Counted from the stretch's first letter, positions 16,296-24,574 are shown. The stretch: 39,967 nt of DNA from an uncultured Eubacterium sp. (GCA_910584065.1 CAJTZN010000038.1:1-39967); one strand, 5' to 3'. Notes: generated from the letters alone by a model not told the origin. Translations and numbers: made by a program.

Positions 16296-18580
16296 GGCGC
16301 GCCTCCCGTACCCGCTTCCTGGCCGCCTGTTTGCTGTCTGTCGGCATACTGCTGGCAGAACGCATAGATCTCATCGTGTGAAACCGTGCCGGACGACATC
16401 ACCTGCTCTTCGAGCGCCTCCGAAAACAGCTTCATCTCCCCGATGCCATCCCCGATACATTCACACTCGATGCGCTCGGAGATCAGCTGCTTCAGCGCTT
16501 CAAATTTGGGATTAAAGGCGAAAAATCCCTTGTCTCCGCCCTGTCCCGTCTCGCTGTTTATGCCGTCTGCCGCCTCTTTATTCAGCGGAATGCCGTGCTT
16601 CCCGTTATATGCCTGGTAAATCGTCTGCTGCGGCTGTGTCGACAGCATGATATAGAGAAGACGTTCACATGCCGTCTGCTTATTTTTCGTGCTCGTACTG
16701 CTGACCGCAAAACAGTCCTCATACGTGATCAGTATTTTGCCGTCTTTCGTCACAAACACCGTCTCGTAGTTTTCATCTGTCCCGACATCGCCGGAAACCT
16801 CGCCGCGGTACGAAACCGTATTGATCTCGCCCGTATAGCAGGACGCCCTCTGCCTCAGCCGGACCAGCCGCTCGATGTTCGTTACCAGCTGTCCATTCGG
16901 TGTCATCTTTCCACCGGCAAACCACGAGGGATCCATCAGATACAGCGCCTTTGCCAAAGCTCCGACCTTTAACGTCTCCTGGCTTCCCTCCTGTTCGGCC
17001 GCCGCTGCGATCTCACCGAAATCCATGCAGCGGGTCTTCGCCGCTTCCTCCCAGTTTGCACTCTGCGTGCCGTCCGGCAGCTTCTTGACATAATACGTCA
17101 GTACATCAAAACCGAGCGGCATCTGATCCGCCTTCCTAAAACTGTTCTCATATCCGCTCAGATAGTGGTAGGCATCCTTGTCGAGAGCGGCCACGACCGT
17201 ATCCTTTAGTTCCAGTGCCGGGAACGCTTCCGTATTCCTTATGTGATCTGTCATATACAGATCCGGCATCGCCCCCGCATCCCTCGCCTGGGCGAGCGCG
17301 CTCTCGTACTCCGCGGAGTTTTTCGCCTCACAGGCCACCTGGATGTTCTGATTGTCACTCCAGTCATCCGTCCCCGTGCCGGAATAAAAATTGTTCTCCA
17401 CAATCTGATCCACTTTCTGTTTCATTTCTTCGCTGTCAACCCAGACGACGATACTGTCCTTAGTCAGTACCGAATCGATCATTTCATTCTGCGGTCTGAG
17501 TACGGTCATGAATAGTCCCGCCAACACCGCACCGACGAGTACGACGGCGGCCGATAACGCGATCGTCCAGTTCCTTTTGCGCTTCCGCTTCTTTAATTTC
17601 TCTTCCGGGTATTCCGCCATGCGCTTTCCTTCGATGGCCTCCTGAAAATACTGGATGCTCTGGAACCGGAGTTCTGTTTTTACAGCCAGCGCTTCCATAA
17701 CGGCGCGGTCGAGGTTTTCGTCGATCTGGATCCCGAGTGCGCGCGGTGATTTCAGCTCATCTTTCACAAGGCGTTCGGACCCTTCCATCGGGCGGATTCC
17801 CGTAAGCATCTCGTAAAGGATCGCCCCCACCGCGTAAATATCGGTAAAAAACCCCTGCTTCCCGTTTGTCCGGTACTGCTCGGGCGGCGCGTACCCCTCT
17901 TTGATCACCGCGGCGGCAGGCGCCGAATCATCCTCGTCACTGAACTTTGCCGCGCCAAAATCAAATACTTTGATCGTCTCGTCTCCCGCGATAAATATAT
18001 TATCCGGACTCAGGTCGCGGTGCAGGATCCCGCTGGCATGGATCTTTTTTACCGCCTCGATCACGGGCGTAATGATCGCCAGCGCCGTATCTTTGTCCAT
18101 GCGTCCGTGATCAGCGATATACTCTTTTAACAGTACGCCTTCGATGTACTCCATGACGATATAAGCCGTTCCGTTTTCTTCAAAATAGTTGTAGACATTT
18201 ACGATGTCCTTCGCCTGTTCGAACTGCGCCGTATTTTTTGCCTCCATCAGAAAACGCTTCAGCTGCACGTTATACTCGGCCTCTTTTTCCCCGGACAAAA
18301 CACCCGTCTTTTTCTCTCCGGGCGCGCGGTTCACTAGTCCGGCCGGATAGAACTCCTTGATCGCTACGATCACGCCCAGAATCGTATCATAGCATTTATA
18401 CGTAATACCAAAACCGCCGTCGCCTACTGCCGTACCGACGATGTACTGATTATACAGGATCGTGCCCGGAGTCAGGTAATACGCCTGTTTGGGCGGCGTA
18501 TGTTCCGCGTATCCGCAGTATGGGCACACGTCATACTTTCCCTTTACGCTAAAGCAATTCAAACATAATTCACTTGCCAT
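16292..18580 (-). CDS. Transmembrane Ser/Thr kinase fused to a solute-binding-protein-like extracellular domain
   Basis: A 762-residue protein. Zinc ribbon (Cys6, 9, 19, 22); kinase domain at about 47-315 with GDGGFG (53-58), AIKEF (Lys75), HRDLSPDN (187-194), FDFGAA (Asp207) and GYAPPEQY. A Lys/Arg-rich stop-transfer and one membrane helix lie at about 338-360. The outer 400 residues have no PASTA repeat. Instead they show features of ABC sugar-binding proteins: a first strand SIVVWVDSEE, a middle segment GAMPDLYMTDH, then MPLGFDVLTYYVKK and later GKILITYEDCFAVS. A ligand-binding sensor is inferred; a structure prediction would be decisive. The gene overlaps the FHA-ABC transporter by four bases, so ligand binding could control transport through FHA docking. 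Confidence 0.92.
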   Translation of the reverse strand: MASELCLNCFSVKGKYDVCPYCGYAEHTPPKQAYYLTPGTILYNQYIVGTAVGDGGFGITYKCYDTILGVIVAIKEFYPAGLVNRAPGEKKTGVLSGEKEAEYNVQLKRFLMEAKNTAQFEQAKDIVNVYNYFEENGTAYIVMEYIEGVLLKEYIADHGRMDKDTALAIITPVIEAVKKIHASGILHRDLSPDNIFIAGDETIKVFDFGAAKFSDEDDSAPAAAVIKEGYAPPEQYRTNGKQGFFTDIYAVGAILYEMLTGIRPMEGSERLVKDELKSPRALGIQIDENLDRAVMEALAVKTELRFQSIQYFQEAIEGKRMAEYPEEKLKKRKRKRNWTIALSAAVVLVGAVLAGLFMTVLRPQNEMIDSVLTKDSIVVWVDSEEMKQKVDQIVENNFYSGTGTDDWSDNQNIQVACEAKNSAEYESALAQARDAGAMPDLYMTDHIRNTEAFPALELKDTVVAALDKDAYHYLSGYENSFRKADQMPLGFDVLTYYVKKLPDGTQSANWEEAAKTRCMDFGEIAAAAEQEGSQETLKVGALAKALYLMDPSWFAGGKMTPNGQLVTNIERLVRLRQRASCYTGEINTVSYRGEVSGDVGTDENYETVFVTKDGKILITYEDCFAVSSTSTKNKQTACERLLYIMLSTQPQQTIYQAYNGKHGIPLNKEAADGINSETGQGGDKGFFAFNPKFEALKQLISERIECECIGDGIGEMKLFSEALEEQVMSSGTVSHDEIYAFCQQYADRQQTGGQEAGTGGAP

Positions 18581-18609
18581 GTTTTTTCCTCTTTTCTGCC
18601 AGCTTTTTA

Positions 18610-19545
18610 CTACTCGAGCCGGAACATATTATCATCACTGCCCAGGCTGATCGTACATCCCGCTTCCAGAACGATGTTCATATTCTGTGGAAGGCAGTCC
18701 TCGGAACCGTTTTTAAACGTACCGTTCGTCGAAGTATCGACGATACTGTAGTTCCCGCTCCCGGGATTCCATGTGATCTCGCAATGATGCCTACTCACCC
18801 GCGGCGCCCGCTTATCAAAGATCAGGTTGCTTGCCGCATCGCGTCCGACCCGGATCGTCTCACCCGGCCCGAACGGTATTTCCACTCCGGCATAAACGCC
18901 TGCCAGTCCTACCATGACGCCGCGCGGCGCGCTGCCCGGCGTATACGGTGCAGCCGGCTGTCCCTCCTGCGCGGCCGCCGGTTCTTTCTCTACCACCTGA
19001 TAATATTTTTTATTTTCGATCTTCTCGGAAAGACCGGGCAGTTTTTCGTGCACGGCTGGCACCGGAACCGCTTTCTTTTTCCCGGATGACCGCATACCGA
19101 CCGAAACAAAACCCGTTACGGCTGCCGCGGCAAGACAGCACGGCGCAGCGAACATGAAGCGTCCAAAGTGAACATCGGTCCCGCTGATGCTACCATTCGT
19201 ATATACATATAGTGTCGTTACGGCTGCGATCCCCGCCACGGAACAAACGGCAGGAACGAGCGGTGGTACAACCGGAATCCACGACGTTACGGCTCCGGCT
19301 GCGCAGACGAGAACGAGCACGCTGCCGCACAGGAACAAAAGCAACATTGATATCCCCATCGTTTCCTCCACCAGTTTCATCACATCCGTTTTTGCCACAT
19401 ATCCGGCGATCAACTGCCAGCCCCGGACATACTCCGTCAGGTAATTGGCTGTCGTGCGCAGGAACACTGTCAGGAATAAAAAGCTGATACCCGCTGCCAG
19501 CTGAAAAAATCCCGAAACATAACATACCTTTTTCGCCTTTTCCAT
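18610..19545 (-). CDS. Membrane protein with C-terminal FHA domain
   Basis: A 311-residue protein. The start MEKAKK at 19545 is preferred because GAGGGAGAG precedes it; an ATG four codons earlier has no ribosome site. About four hydrophobic helices lie within residues 6-155, followed by a Lys/Pro/Ala-rich linker and a C-terminal FHA domain (about 220-310) with VGRD, VSRHHC and STNGT, all canonical. The membrane part is unlike that of the FHA proteins at 1580-4243. It lies 28 bases after the zinc-ribbon FHA gene and 29 bases before the kinase with the solute-binding-like domain. It is likely a cytoplasmic-face phosphothreonine reader held at the membrane; the partner is unknown. Confidence 0.87.
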   Translation of the reverse strand: MEKAKKVCYVSGFFQLAAGISFLFLTVFLRTTANYLTEYVRGWQLIAGYVAKTDVMKLVEETMGISMLLLFLCGSVLVLVCAAGAVTSWIPVVPPLVPAVCSVAGIAAVTTLYVYTNGSISGTDVHFGRFMFAAPCCLAAAAVTGFVSVGMRSSGKKKAVPVPAVHEKLPGLSEKIENKKYYQVVEKEPAAAQEGQPAAPYTPGSAPRGVMVGLAGVYAGVEIPFGPGETIRVGRDAASNLIFDKRAPRVSRHHCEITWNPGSGNYSIVDTSTNGTFKNGSEDCLPQNMNIVLEAGCTISLGSDDNMFRLE

Positions 19546-19573
19546 TCTCTCCCTCATTTCTATGTATCATTTT

Positions 19574-20431
19574 TTACATGTCATCCACATCGGGAAGCTC
19601 CGTCCAGTCGAACTTATCCCCGCAAAGAGGCATAAACAGAAGATTTACCTCTCCTACCGTGATCATGTCATAGGCTTTAATCCGGACCGGCGTGAGCACG
19701 ACTTCATTATTCAGATATGCCAGCTCACTCGATTCACCCGGCTGCACGAGATATAAATGCTGCTTCGGCTCATAGGTAACAATGGCGTGCTTATTCCTCG
19801 ATACGCTCTTATCATTCGTGAGCGCCACATCCATCGAGGAATCCCTGCCGATAAAATTTTTCCCTACTTTCAGGCGGAAATCCTCTCCTACGTGATTGCC
19901 GCCGATTGCGATCAGCCATCCGACACACGGACTTCCCGTCACCTTCCTCGGCGCCGCTTTCGGTGACGAGGCAGCTGCGCTCTCCGACTTTGCCGGTTCC
20001 GGCACATCAAATACATTGTTAAAAAAGCCTACCGTTACATCGGAATCCTCGTCCTCATCCGATCCGGCACCGACATTGCTAAATGGGGGAATTGTCGGCG
20101 GCGGCGCTACCGGCGGCGGAATCGGAATACTGCTCGTAGCTGGCGGCACAGCCATGTTTGCAGCCGGCGGGGTGATCATATTCGCAGCTGACGGGGCGGC
20201 TGGCTGTACTGGCGGGACAGCAGGCTGTGCCGGCGGAACCGATACCGGCGTCTGGATCGGCCGCGTCACCTCGTCAAGCGGCTGCGTCGGCGCAATGTCA
20301 TCATTTGATAAATCCTCAGTAAACGCCATCGTAATTCCATCCTCGCCGCCGGCGCCCGTATTACAGTGAGGGCATGTAGCATATTTCTCCTTGTCATAAA
20401 AATGTCCCTGATTGCATCTGCTCAAATTCAT
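19574..20431 (-). CDS. Soluble zinc-ribbon protein with Pro-rich linker and variant FHA domain
   Basis: A 285-residue protein. The N-terminus has the zinc-ribbon pattern CNQGHFYDKEKYATCPHC. Residues about 35-170 are a disordered linker of Pro, Ala, Val and acidic residues with several Thr-Pro and Thr-Gln sites that could be phospho-acceptors. The C-terminal FHA domain (about 185-275) has IGRD, but SRNKH in place of the usual SRxH, and lacks the canonical NG motif (ELAYLNNE instead). The 23047-23727 product shares the same variant, so it is a subfamily rather than decay. No membrane helix is seen. The arrangement resembles GarA/FhaB-type adaptors, where a phosphorylated tail controls the FHA domain (inference). 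It overlaps the phosphatase gene by four bases. Confidence 0.88.
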   Translation of the reverse strand: MNLSRCNQGHFYDKEKYATCPHCNTGAGGEDGITMAFTEDLSNDDIAPTQPLDEVTRPIQTPVSVPPAQPAVPPVQPAAPSAANMITPPAANMAVPPATSSIPIPPPVAPPPTIPPFSNVGAGSDEDEDSDVTVGFFNNVFDVPEPAKSESAAASSPKAAPRKVTGSPCVGWLIAIGGNHVGEDFRLKVGKNFIGRDSSMDVALTNDKSVSRNKHAIVTYEPKQHLYLVQPGESSELAYLNNEVVLTPVRIKAYDMITVGEVNLLFMPLCGDKFDWTELPDVDDM

Positions 20432-21318
20432 AATCTTCTCTCCTTTATGTTGATACTGTTGTATTGTAAAATAGCGACGGATGTATTATCCTGGGAGTGC
20501 GTATTTTCACGCACGGCCGCCATTACAAGTGTACGTGCCTTTTCCTCCAGCGAACTCGTGCTGCTCTGCATGATTGCCTGAATGCGGTCATCGCTCAGTG
20601 TTTTCGGAATGCCGTCGCTGCATAAGAGTACGACGTCGCCGATCTGCAGCTGGAACGGCTGGGCATTGATATCCATCAGGCTCACGTTCCCGATTCCCAA
20701 AAAACTGATCAGTGCCTCTTTCTGCTTTTGTGCCTGCGCCTGTTCCAGCGTCATCTGCCCGCTCGCCACCATTTCCTGAAGGCGGAGCAGATAATTATGA
20801 TCGCGCGTGACCTGTTTCATCTCATTTCCCCGAAGGATGTAAATGCGGCTGTCGCCGACCGAAGCCCAGTAAAGTTCATCATCTTCCGCGATCACCGCCA
20901 CCATCGTCGTCCCCGATCCCCTGCCATTTTCTTTTGGCAGCGCGGCTACCTTTCGATCGATCGCGATGATCCCGCTCCGAAAAAATTCAGGAATGTTCAC
21001 ATCAGGCATTTTCTCGATCCGGGAAAAACCCTGCTGCATCATTTCAATCGCCGTCCGGCTCGCAAGCCCTCCGTCCGTCATTCCGCCCATCCCGTCACAG
21101 ACGACGGCCATCACTTTTGACTTCTTGTTTGCGGCGATGCGCTTTGACGGTGTTACATAAACGGCATCCTGCTGGTATTTACGATTTCCCATATCGCTGT
21201 ACATCAGCGTCGTCAGTTCCGGGACCATCTGCACCTTCTTTTTCGCATCCGGCGCCGGGGCCGGATGCCGCAAAACCGGCTGACCGGACATATCTGTTTT
21301 TTTCTTCTTTCCTAACAA
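20428..21318 (-). CDS. PP2C-family Ser/Thr protein phosphatase
   Basis: A 296-residue phosphatase if TTG at 21318 is the start; this codon lies nine bases after AGGAGG and one base after the stop of the VWA-FHA gene. An ATG nine codons further in has no good ribosome site. PP2C metal-binding and core motifs are present: QQDA (Asp51), VCDGMGG (Asp75), GTTM, ASVGDSRIY, CSDGIPKTL and the final DNTS. The N-terminal 35 residues are Lys/Pro-rich and disordered. PP2C enzymes use two metal ions to remove phosphate from Ser/Thr and oppose Hanks kinases. It is encoded between two FHA proteins and overlaps the second by four bases (ATGA), consistent with coupled expression as the eraser in this circuit. 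Confidence 0.92.
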   Translation of the reverse strand: MLGKKKKTDMSGQPVLRHPAPAPDAKKKVQMVPELTTLMYSDMGNRKYQQDAVYVTPSKRIAANKKSKVMAVVCDGMGGMTDGGLASRTAIEMMQQGFSRIEKMPDVNIPEFFRSGIIAIDRKVAALPKENGRGSGTTMVAVIAEDDELYWASVGDSRIYILRGNEMKQVTRDHNYLLRLQEMVASGQMTLEQAQAQKQKEALISFLGIGNVSLMDINAQPFQLQIGDVVLLCSDGIPKTLSDDRIQAIMQSSTSSLEEKARTLVMAAVRENTHSQDNTSVAILQYNSINIKERRL

Positions 21319-21319
21319 A

Positions 21320-23062
21320 CTAATTCCCCTCCTCCTGTTCCGCCACCGTTTGGAATACGATCCGTTCCCGCCCGGCCGTAATGACATCATTGTTCAAGAG
21401 CATTCTCCTCGTATTCAGACGGACGCCATTTACAAATGTTCCGTTCGTCGTCTCCAGATCCTCGATATAGCAAGCCACTTTCGTTACCTCGATCGCGAAA
21501 TGCTGTCTGGAAAGCCGGTCATCATCAAAAAATATATTACACATTTCAGAACGCCCGATAAAAATACTTCCTTCCACGTTCCACTCCACTTCTTTCACCT
21601 GGCCGGCCCGGTCCGTGATCACTAATTTGATCCGCTTCGTGTCGGGCGAGGCCGCCTCTTCCGCCGTCGTTCCCTCCCGTATGATAACAGGTCTGCGCCG
21701 TTTCATGACGATGATAACGATGACGCCGATGATGATAACTGCCAGGATCACGAGGATCCACCAATAATTTTTTGCCAGTTCCTTCATCGTCTCCTCTGAC
21801 GGGTCAAGTCCTTCAAACGAAAAATTCCGCTGTTCGGTCAACGCATTTGCTTCCTGCGAACCGTCTGTAATGTTTTGGAATGAAATATGGTATTGTCCCG
21901 TCAAAAGCGGATCCTCAAACGTAATCTCCACCTCGTTCGTACCGGCATTGTAATGAACGCTCTTCACCGCCCATGTTTTTGCCTCTTCATCGGGCGTCTC
22001 CTGCCCTTCCTTCGTACTTTTTATGATATAATTCCCTTTCTCGTCTGCCCCCCTGACGATGCCGGAATTGTCACAGAGGGAAAACCGGATCGCACTCTCA
22101 CCCGTTTTCGTAATCTCCCCCGCGATATACGGCGCTTCCTGATCCGGCGTGTTTTTTGAGTAATCAATCATTCCCTCCAGCGCATTCTCTACCGTGGAAA
22201 TCTTTATGTTTGAAATGCCGTCAAATTTCCTGTTATCCGCCGCCCGAAACGTAACGACATACGTTTCTTTCCGGATCACTTTTTTTATGTACTGAAACGC
22301 GTCCGACACCTGTCCCGGACTGCTGCACTTCTCATAATCCCCGCGCCGGTCGGCTAAAATTTCATTTTCCGTCGCCTTCATCTTTTTCTTATTCTGATTC
22401 GACAGCGTATTTTTCAGCAGGATCCCATATACGGGAATCGCCGCGTTTTTTACGTTGCGGACCGTATTTTCAATGCTGTTATCCTTTCCCTCTGAATCAT
22501 CTTCCCCATCCGTGATCAAAAGCAGTACTGTCCGCATCGGCACTGATGCTTCTTCTGCCAGAATTTCATTGATCGACCGGTATAATACGGTATATTTGGC
22601 CCCTGGTCGGATCGCGCTGATGCGGTTTACTTTTGTTTTTGTACCATTTTTCTTTTTCGTACCGACCGTGTATACTGTCAGCTTATCCTGTTCCCCGAGT
22701 TCTTTCTCTAATGTTCTGAGTTCTTTCCTGACATGATTTAACTGCTTTTTATCCACGGAACCTGAATTGTCCAGCAGCACGATATAATGGATCCCCTCTC
22801 CGCTCTCCTCAAAATTTGTGACGGATGTCTGGGAAAGCGCAATCTCGTTTTCCCCGTTCGTAATGGTCGCATCAAATGTCAGGCCGCTCCATTCTTTTGC
22901 ATACGTCCCGCCGATATATGCTTTCACATCAGGCGCGACAGCCGAAGTCTGTTCTAACACAAATTTTTTTCTCGCTGCCTCTGTCTCCCAGCTGCCTCCA
23001 AACAGAAGAAATATACTGGCGGCCACAGCCAGAATGGCAAGTTTTTTTATGCTTTTTCCCAT
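21320..23062 (-). CDS. Membrane protein with extracellular VWA domain and cytoplasmic FHA domain
   Basis: A 580-residue protein with a signal peptide (about 1-29). A von Willebrand factor A domain begins near residue 91: YIVLLDNSGS carries the DxSxS metal-site motif at 98-102, and LLLITDGED is the later acidic strand. A further beta-rich segment (about 300-435) precedes one membrane helix (about 440-465) and an Arg-rich stop-transfer. The C-terminal FHA domain (about 485-570) has IGRS, LSRQH and TTNGT. VWA domains bind protein ligands through a metal ion, so this protein links an outside protein contact to inside phosphothreonine binding. The start overlaps the upstream FHA gene by 16 bases, with AGGAGG inside that gene. 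Confidence 0.92.
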   Translation of the reverse strand: MGKSIKKLAILAVAASIFLLFGGSWETEAARKKFVLEQTSAVAPDVKAYIGGTYAKEWSGLTFDATITNGENEIALSQTSVTNFEESGEGIHYIVLLDNSGSVDKKQLNHVRKELRTLEKELGEQDKLTVYTVGTKKKNGTKTKVNRISAIRPGAKYTVLYRSINEILAEEASVPMRTVLLLITDGEDDSEGKDNSIENTVRNVKNAAIPVYGILLKNTLSNQNKKKMKATENEILADRRGDYEKCSSPGQVSDAFQYIKKVIRKETYVVTFRAADNRKFDGISNIKISTVENALEGMIDYSKNTPDQEAPYIAGEITKTGESAIRFSLCDNSGIVRGADEKGNYIIKSTKEGQETPDEEAKTWAVKSVHYNAGTNEVEITFEDPLLTGQYHISFQNITDGSQEANALTEQRNFSFEGLDPSEETMKELAKNYWWILVILAVIIIGVIVIIVMKRRRPVIIREGTTAEEAASPDTKRIKLVITDRAGQVKEVEWNVEGSIFIGRSEMCNIFFDDDRLSRQHFAIEVTKVACYIEDLETTNGTFVNGVRLNTRRMLLNNDVITAGRERIVFQTVAEQEEGN

Positions 23063-23727
23063 GTCCTCTCCTCCTTACAGTATGGTACAAAGGCAAGTTC
23101 TGTCATTCCGACGGTAAGTATATCGCCGTCCCTGATCTCCCGTATGCCTTCCATCACCGCTCCATTCAGGTAAATGGTATTTCCATGTTCTCCGCTCACA
23201 AAAAATTTATTGCTTTTCGGATCATATGTAATAGAACAATGCTTTTCTCTTGATACCTGCTTATCATCCGACAAAACGACATCCATGTTAATACTCCTGC
23301 CGATAAAATTTTTCCCCGTGTGGAGCCTGAAATCCTTCCCAGTATCTTCGCCAGTCAGTCCCACGAGCCACCCTGTCACGGCAGGAAGTTTTGACGAGCC
23401 AAAATCCCAGAACGAAATCGTTTTATCGTCATCCTCTCCTAACGATTCCGAAGAAATGATGCCGAAATCAAATATACTCAGATCGACCTCCTTCTGATCC
23501 GCGGACTTTAGGCCGTTGTTTTCTGCGGACTTTAGGCCGCTGTTTTCTGCGGACTTTAGGCCGCTCAGCTGTGTATCCAGCGAAAGATCCATCATGGATA
23601 CCGTTCTGTCATCCTCGTCCTCTTCACTGAGTGAAAGCTTTAGTTTTTCACTATCTTTCTTACAATGCGGACATTGCTGAAATAGATTGGGGTCATACCA
23701 ATGACCGCTTTTACATTTCCGTACCAT
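23047..23727 (-). CDS. Soluble zinc-ribbon protein with variant FHA domain
   Basis: A 226-residue protein starting at ATG 23727 with GGGGAG upstream; longer frames would overlap the phosphatase gene. The N-terminus is a zinc ribbon (CKSGHWYDPNLFQQCPHC), like the 19574-20431 product. The acidic linker contains three copies of an eight-residue unit beginning LKSA. The C-terminal FHA domain (about 130-220) has IGRS, SREKH and TIYLNGAV, again the SRxKH variant without a canonical NG loop. Threonines in DDRTVSMMD and DDDKTISFWD are plausible phosphorylation sites beside acidic residues. It lies 16 bases after the first phosphatase gene. It probably works as an adaptor between a kinase and an FHA target (inference). 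Confidence 0.88.
   Translation of the reverse strand: MVRKCKSGHWYDPNLFQQCPHCKKDSEKLKLSLSEEDEDDRTVSMMDLSLDTQLSGLKSAENSGLKSAENNGLKSADQKEVDLSIFDFGIISSESLGEDDDKTISFWDFGSSKLPAVTGWLVGLTGEDTGKDFRLHTGKNFIGRSINMDVVLSDDKQVSREKHCSITYDPKSNKFFVSGEHGNTIYLNGAVMEGIREIRDGDILTVGMTELAFVPYCKEERTWEKA
23501..23572 (-). repeat. Three tandem 24-bp in-frame repeats
   Basis: On the plus strand the unit GCGGACTTTAGGCCGCTGTT plus TTCT occurs at 23501-23524 and 23525-23548, with one T/C difference; a third copy at 23549-23572 diverges after about 17 bases. They encode eight-residue repeats starting LKSAEN in the linker of the FHA protein. Near-identity implies recent expansion. Confidence 0.85.
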
Positions 23728-23743
23728 GTCTCCCCGCCTTTCT

Positions 23744-24466
23744 CTATTCTCGTACAAATACGGCCAGCGCCGTGAAATTATCCATATTCGTCCCCCGTCC
23801 GTTCTGCATGACAACTTCCTTCATAGAATCCAGCCACTCTTGCGGCCCGGCCGCTTTTTTCAAAAGCTTCTGCATCTCCTTTTCTTCGATCAGCTCCCAA
23901 AACCCGTCGCTGCACAATAAAAAGGATTCATTTTTTCCGAGGCGGATGTTCTCCAAGCATTCATACTGGGGAGTATTCCACTTCGTTCCCATCACTTTTA
24001 GCAGCTTACTCCTGTCCTCGTGATGCCGGATTTCCTTTTCCCGGATCTGTCCGCTCATGTAAAGCATCTGTGGAACACTGTGATCTTTTGTCCTCGCTTT
24101 ATATTTCCCTTTGTGAAACCAGTAGATCCTTGAATCGCCTACGTGCCACATCTTTGCTTCCTTTTCGCACAGTTCCAGACAGGTCAGCGTCGTTTTCATC
24201 GAACTCTCGGCTTTTCTTTTTTTCTGTTCTTCAAGCAGCGCCGCCTGGGCTCCTTCGATATAGTCCGCGACCGGCAAGCTGTCATCAGCGGTCAGTGCGG
24301 CCCGTATGTAATCCACGACAAACCGCGACGCAGCATCGCCATTTCCGTGTCCGCCAAGTCCATCCGCTACCAAATACAGATTTCTCTTACCGCTAACCGC
24401 ATAACCTACACAATCTTCATTGATATTCCGCATCCCCTGATCGGTAATAAACGCATATGATAACAT
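23744..24466 (-). CDS. PP2C-family Ser/Thr protein phosphatase, first gene of the phospho-signalling operon
   Basis: A 240-residue minimal PP2C enzyme. The start MLSYAF at 24466 has AGAGGT upstream; the longer open frame runs through the promoter. Motifs are NINED (Asp18), VADGLGGHG (Asp35), a shortened SSMKTTLT segment, MWHVGDSRIY, LLCSDGFWEL and the final DN in MDNFTA. There is no extra domain or membrane helix, as in PrpC/Stp phosphatases paired with PASTA kinases. It is the promoter-proximal gene of the cluster, so the eraser is made first. The second phosphatase at 20428-21318 has a different N-terminus and only modest similarity, which suggests different targets. Confidence 0.93.
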   Translation of the reverse strand: MLSYAFITDQGMRNINEDCVGYAVSGKRNLYLVADGLGGHGNGDAASRFVVDYIRAALTADDSLPVADYIEGAQAALLEEQKKRKAESSMKTTLTCLELCEKEAKMWHVGDSRIYWFHKGKYKARTKDHSVPQMLYMSGQIREKEIRHHEDRSKLLKVMGTKWNTPQYECLENIRLGKNESFLLCSDGFWELIEEKEMQKLLKKAAGPQEWLDSMKEVVMQNGRGTNMDNFTALAVFVRE

Positions 24467-24523
24467 ATCTACCTCTTTTCCTTTTTCTTCGCGTATGTAT
24501 TCAATCCCTATTAGAACAGTATA

Positions 24524-24553
24524 TTTATATCGTATCCTGCCCCCGCGCGTCAA
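24524..24553 (-). promoter_or_regulatory. Putative sigma-A promoter of the 17-gene phospho-signalling operon
   Basis: Read on the minus strand, TTGACG (24548-24553) and TATAAA (24524-24529) are separated by 18 bases and lie about 58 bases upstream of the first phosphatase start. No comparable gap or promoter was noticed further down the cluster, but internal promoters were not searched exhaustively. Confidence 0.6.
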
Positions 24554-24574
24554 TTCCGTCTGGTAAAAAAGGGG

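Noticed and set aside
1..24466. Type VI secretion locus, because kinase, phosphatase and FHA proteins occur there
   Set aside because: No Tss structural gene (sheath, Hcp, VgrG, ClpV, TssJLM) is present, and the host appears Gram-positive. A link to a type VII locus outside the window remains open.
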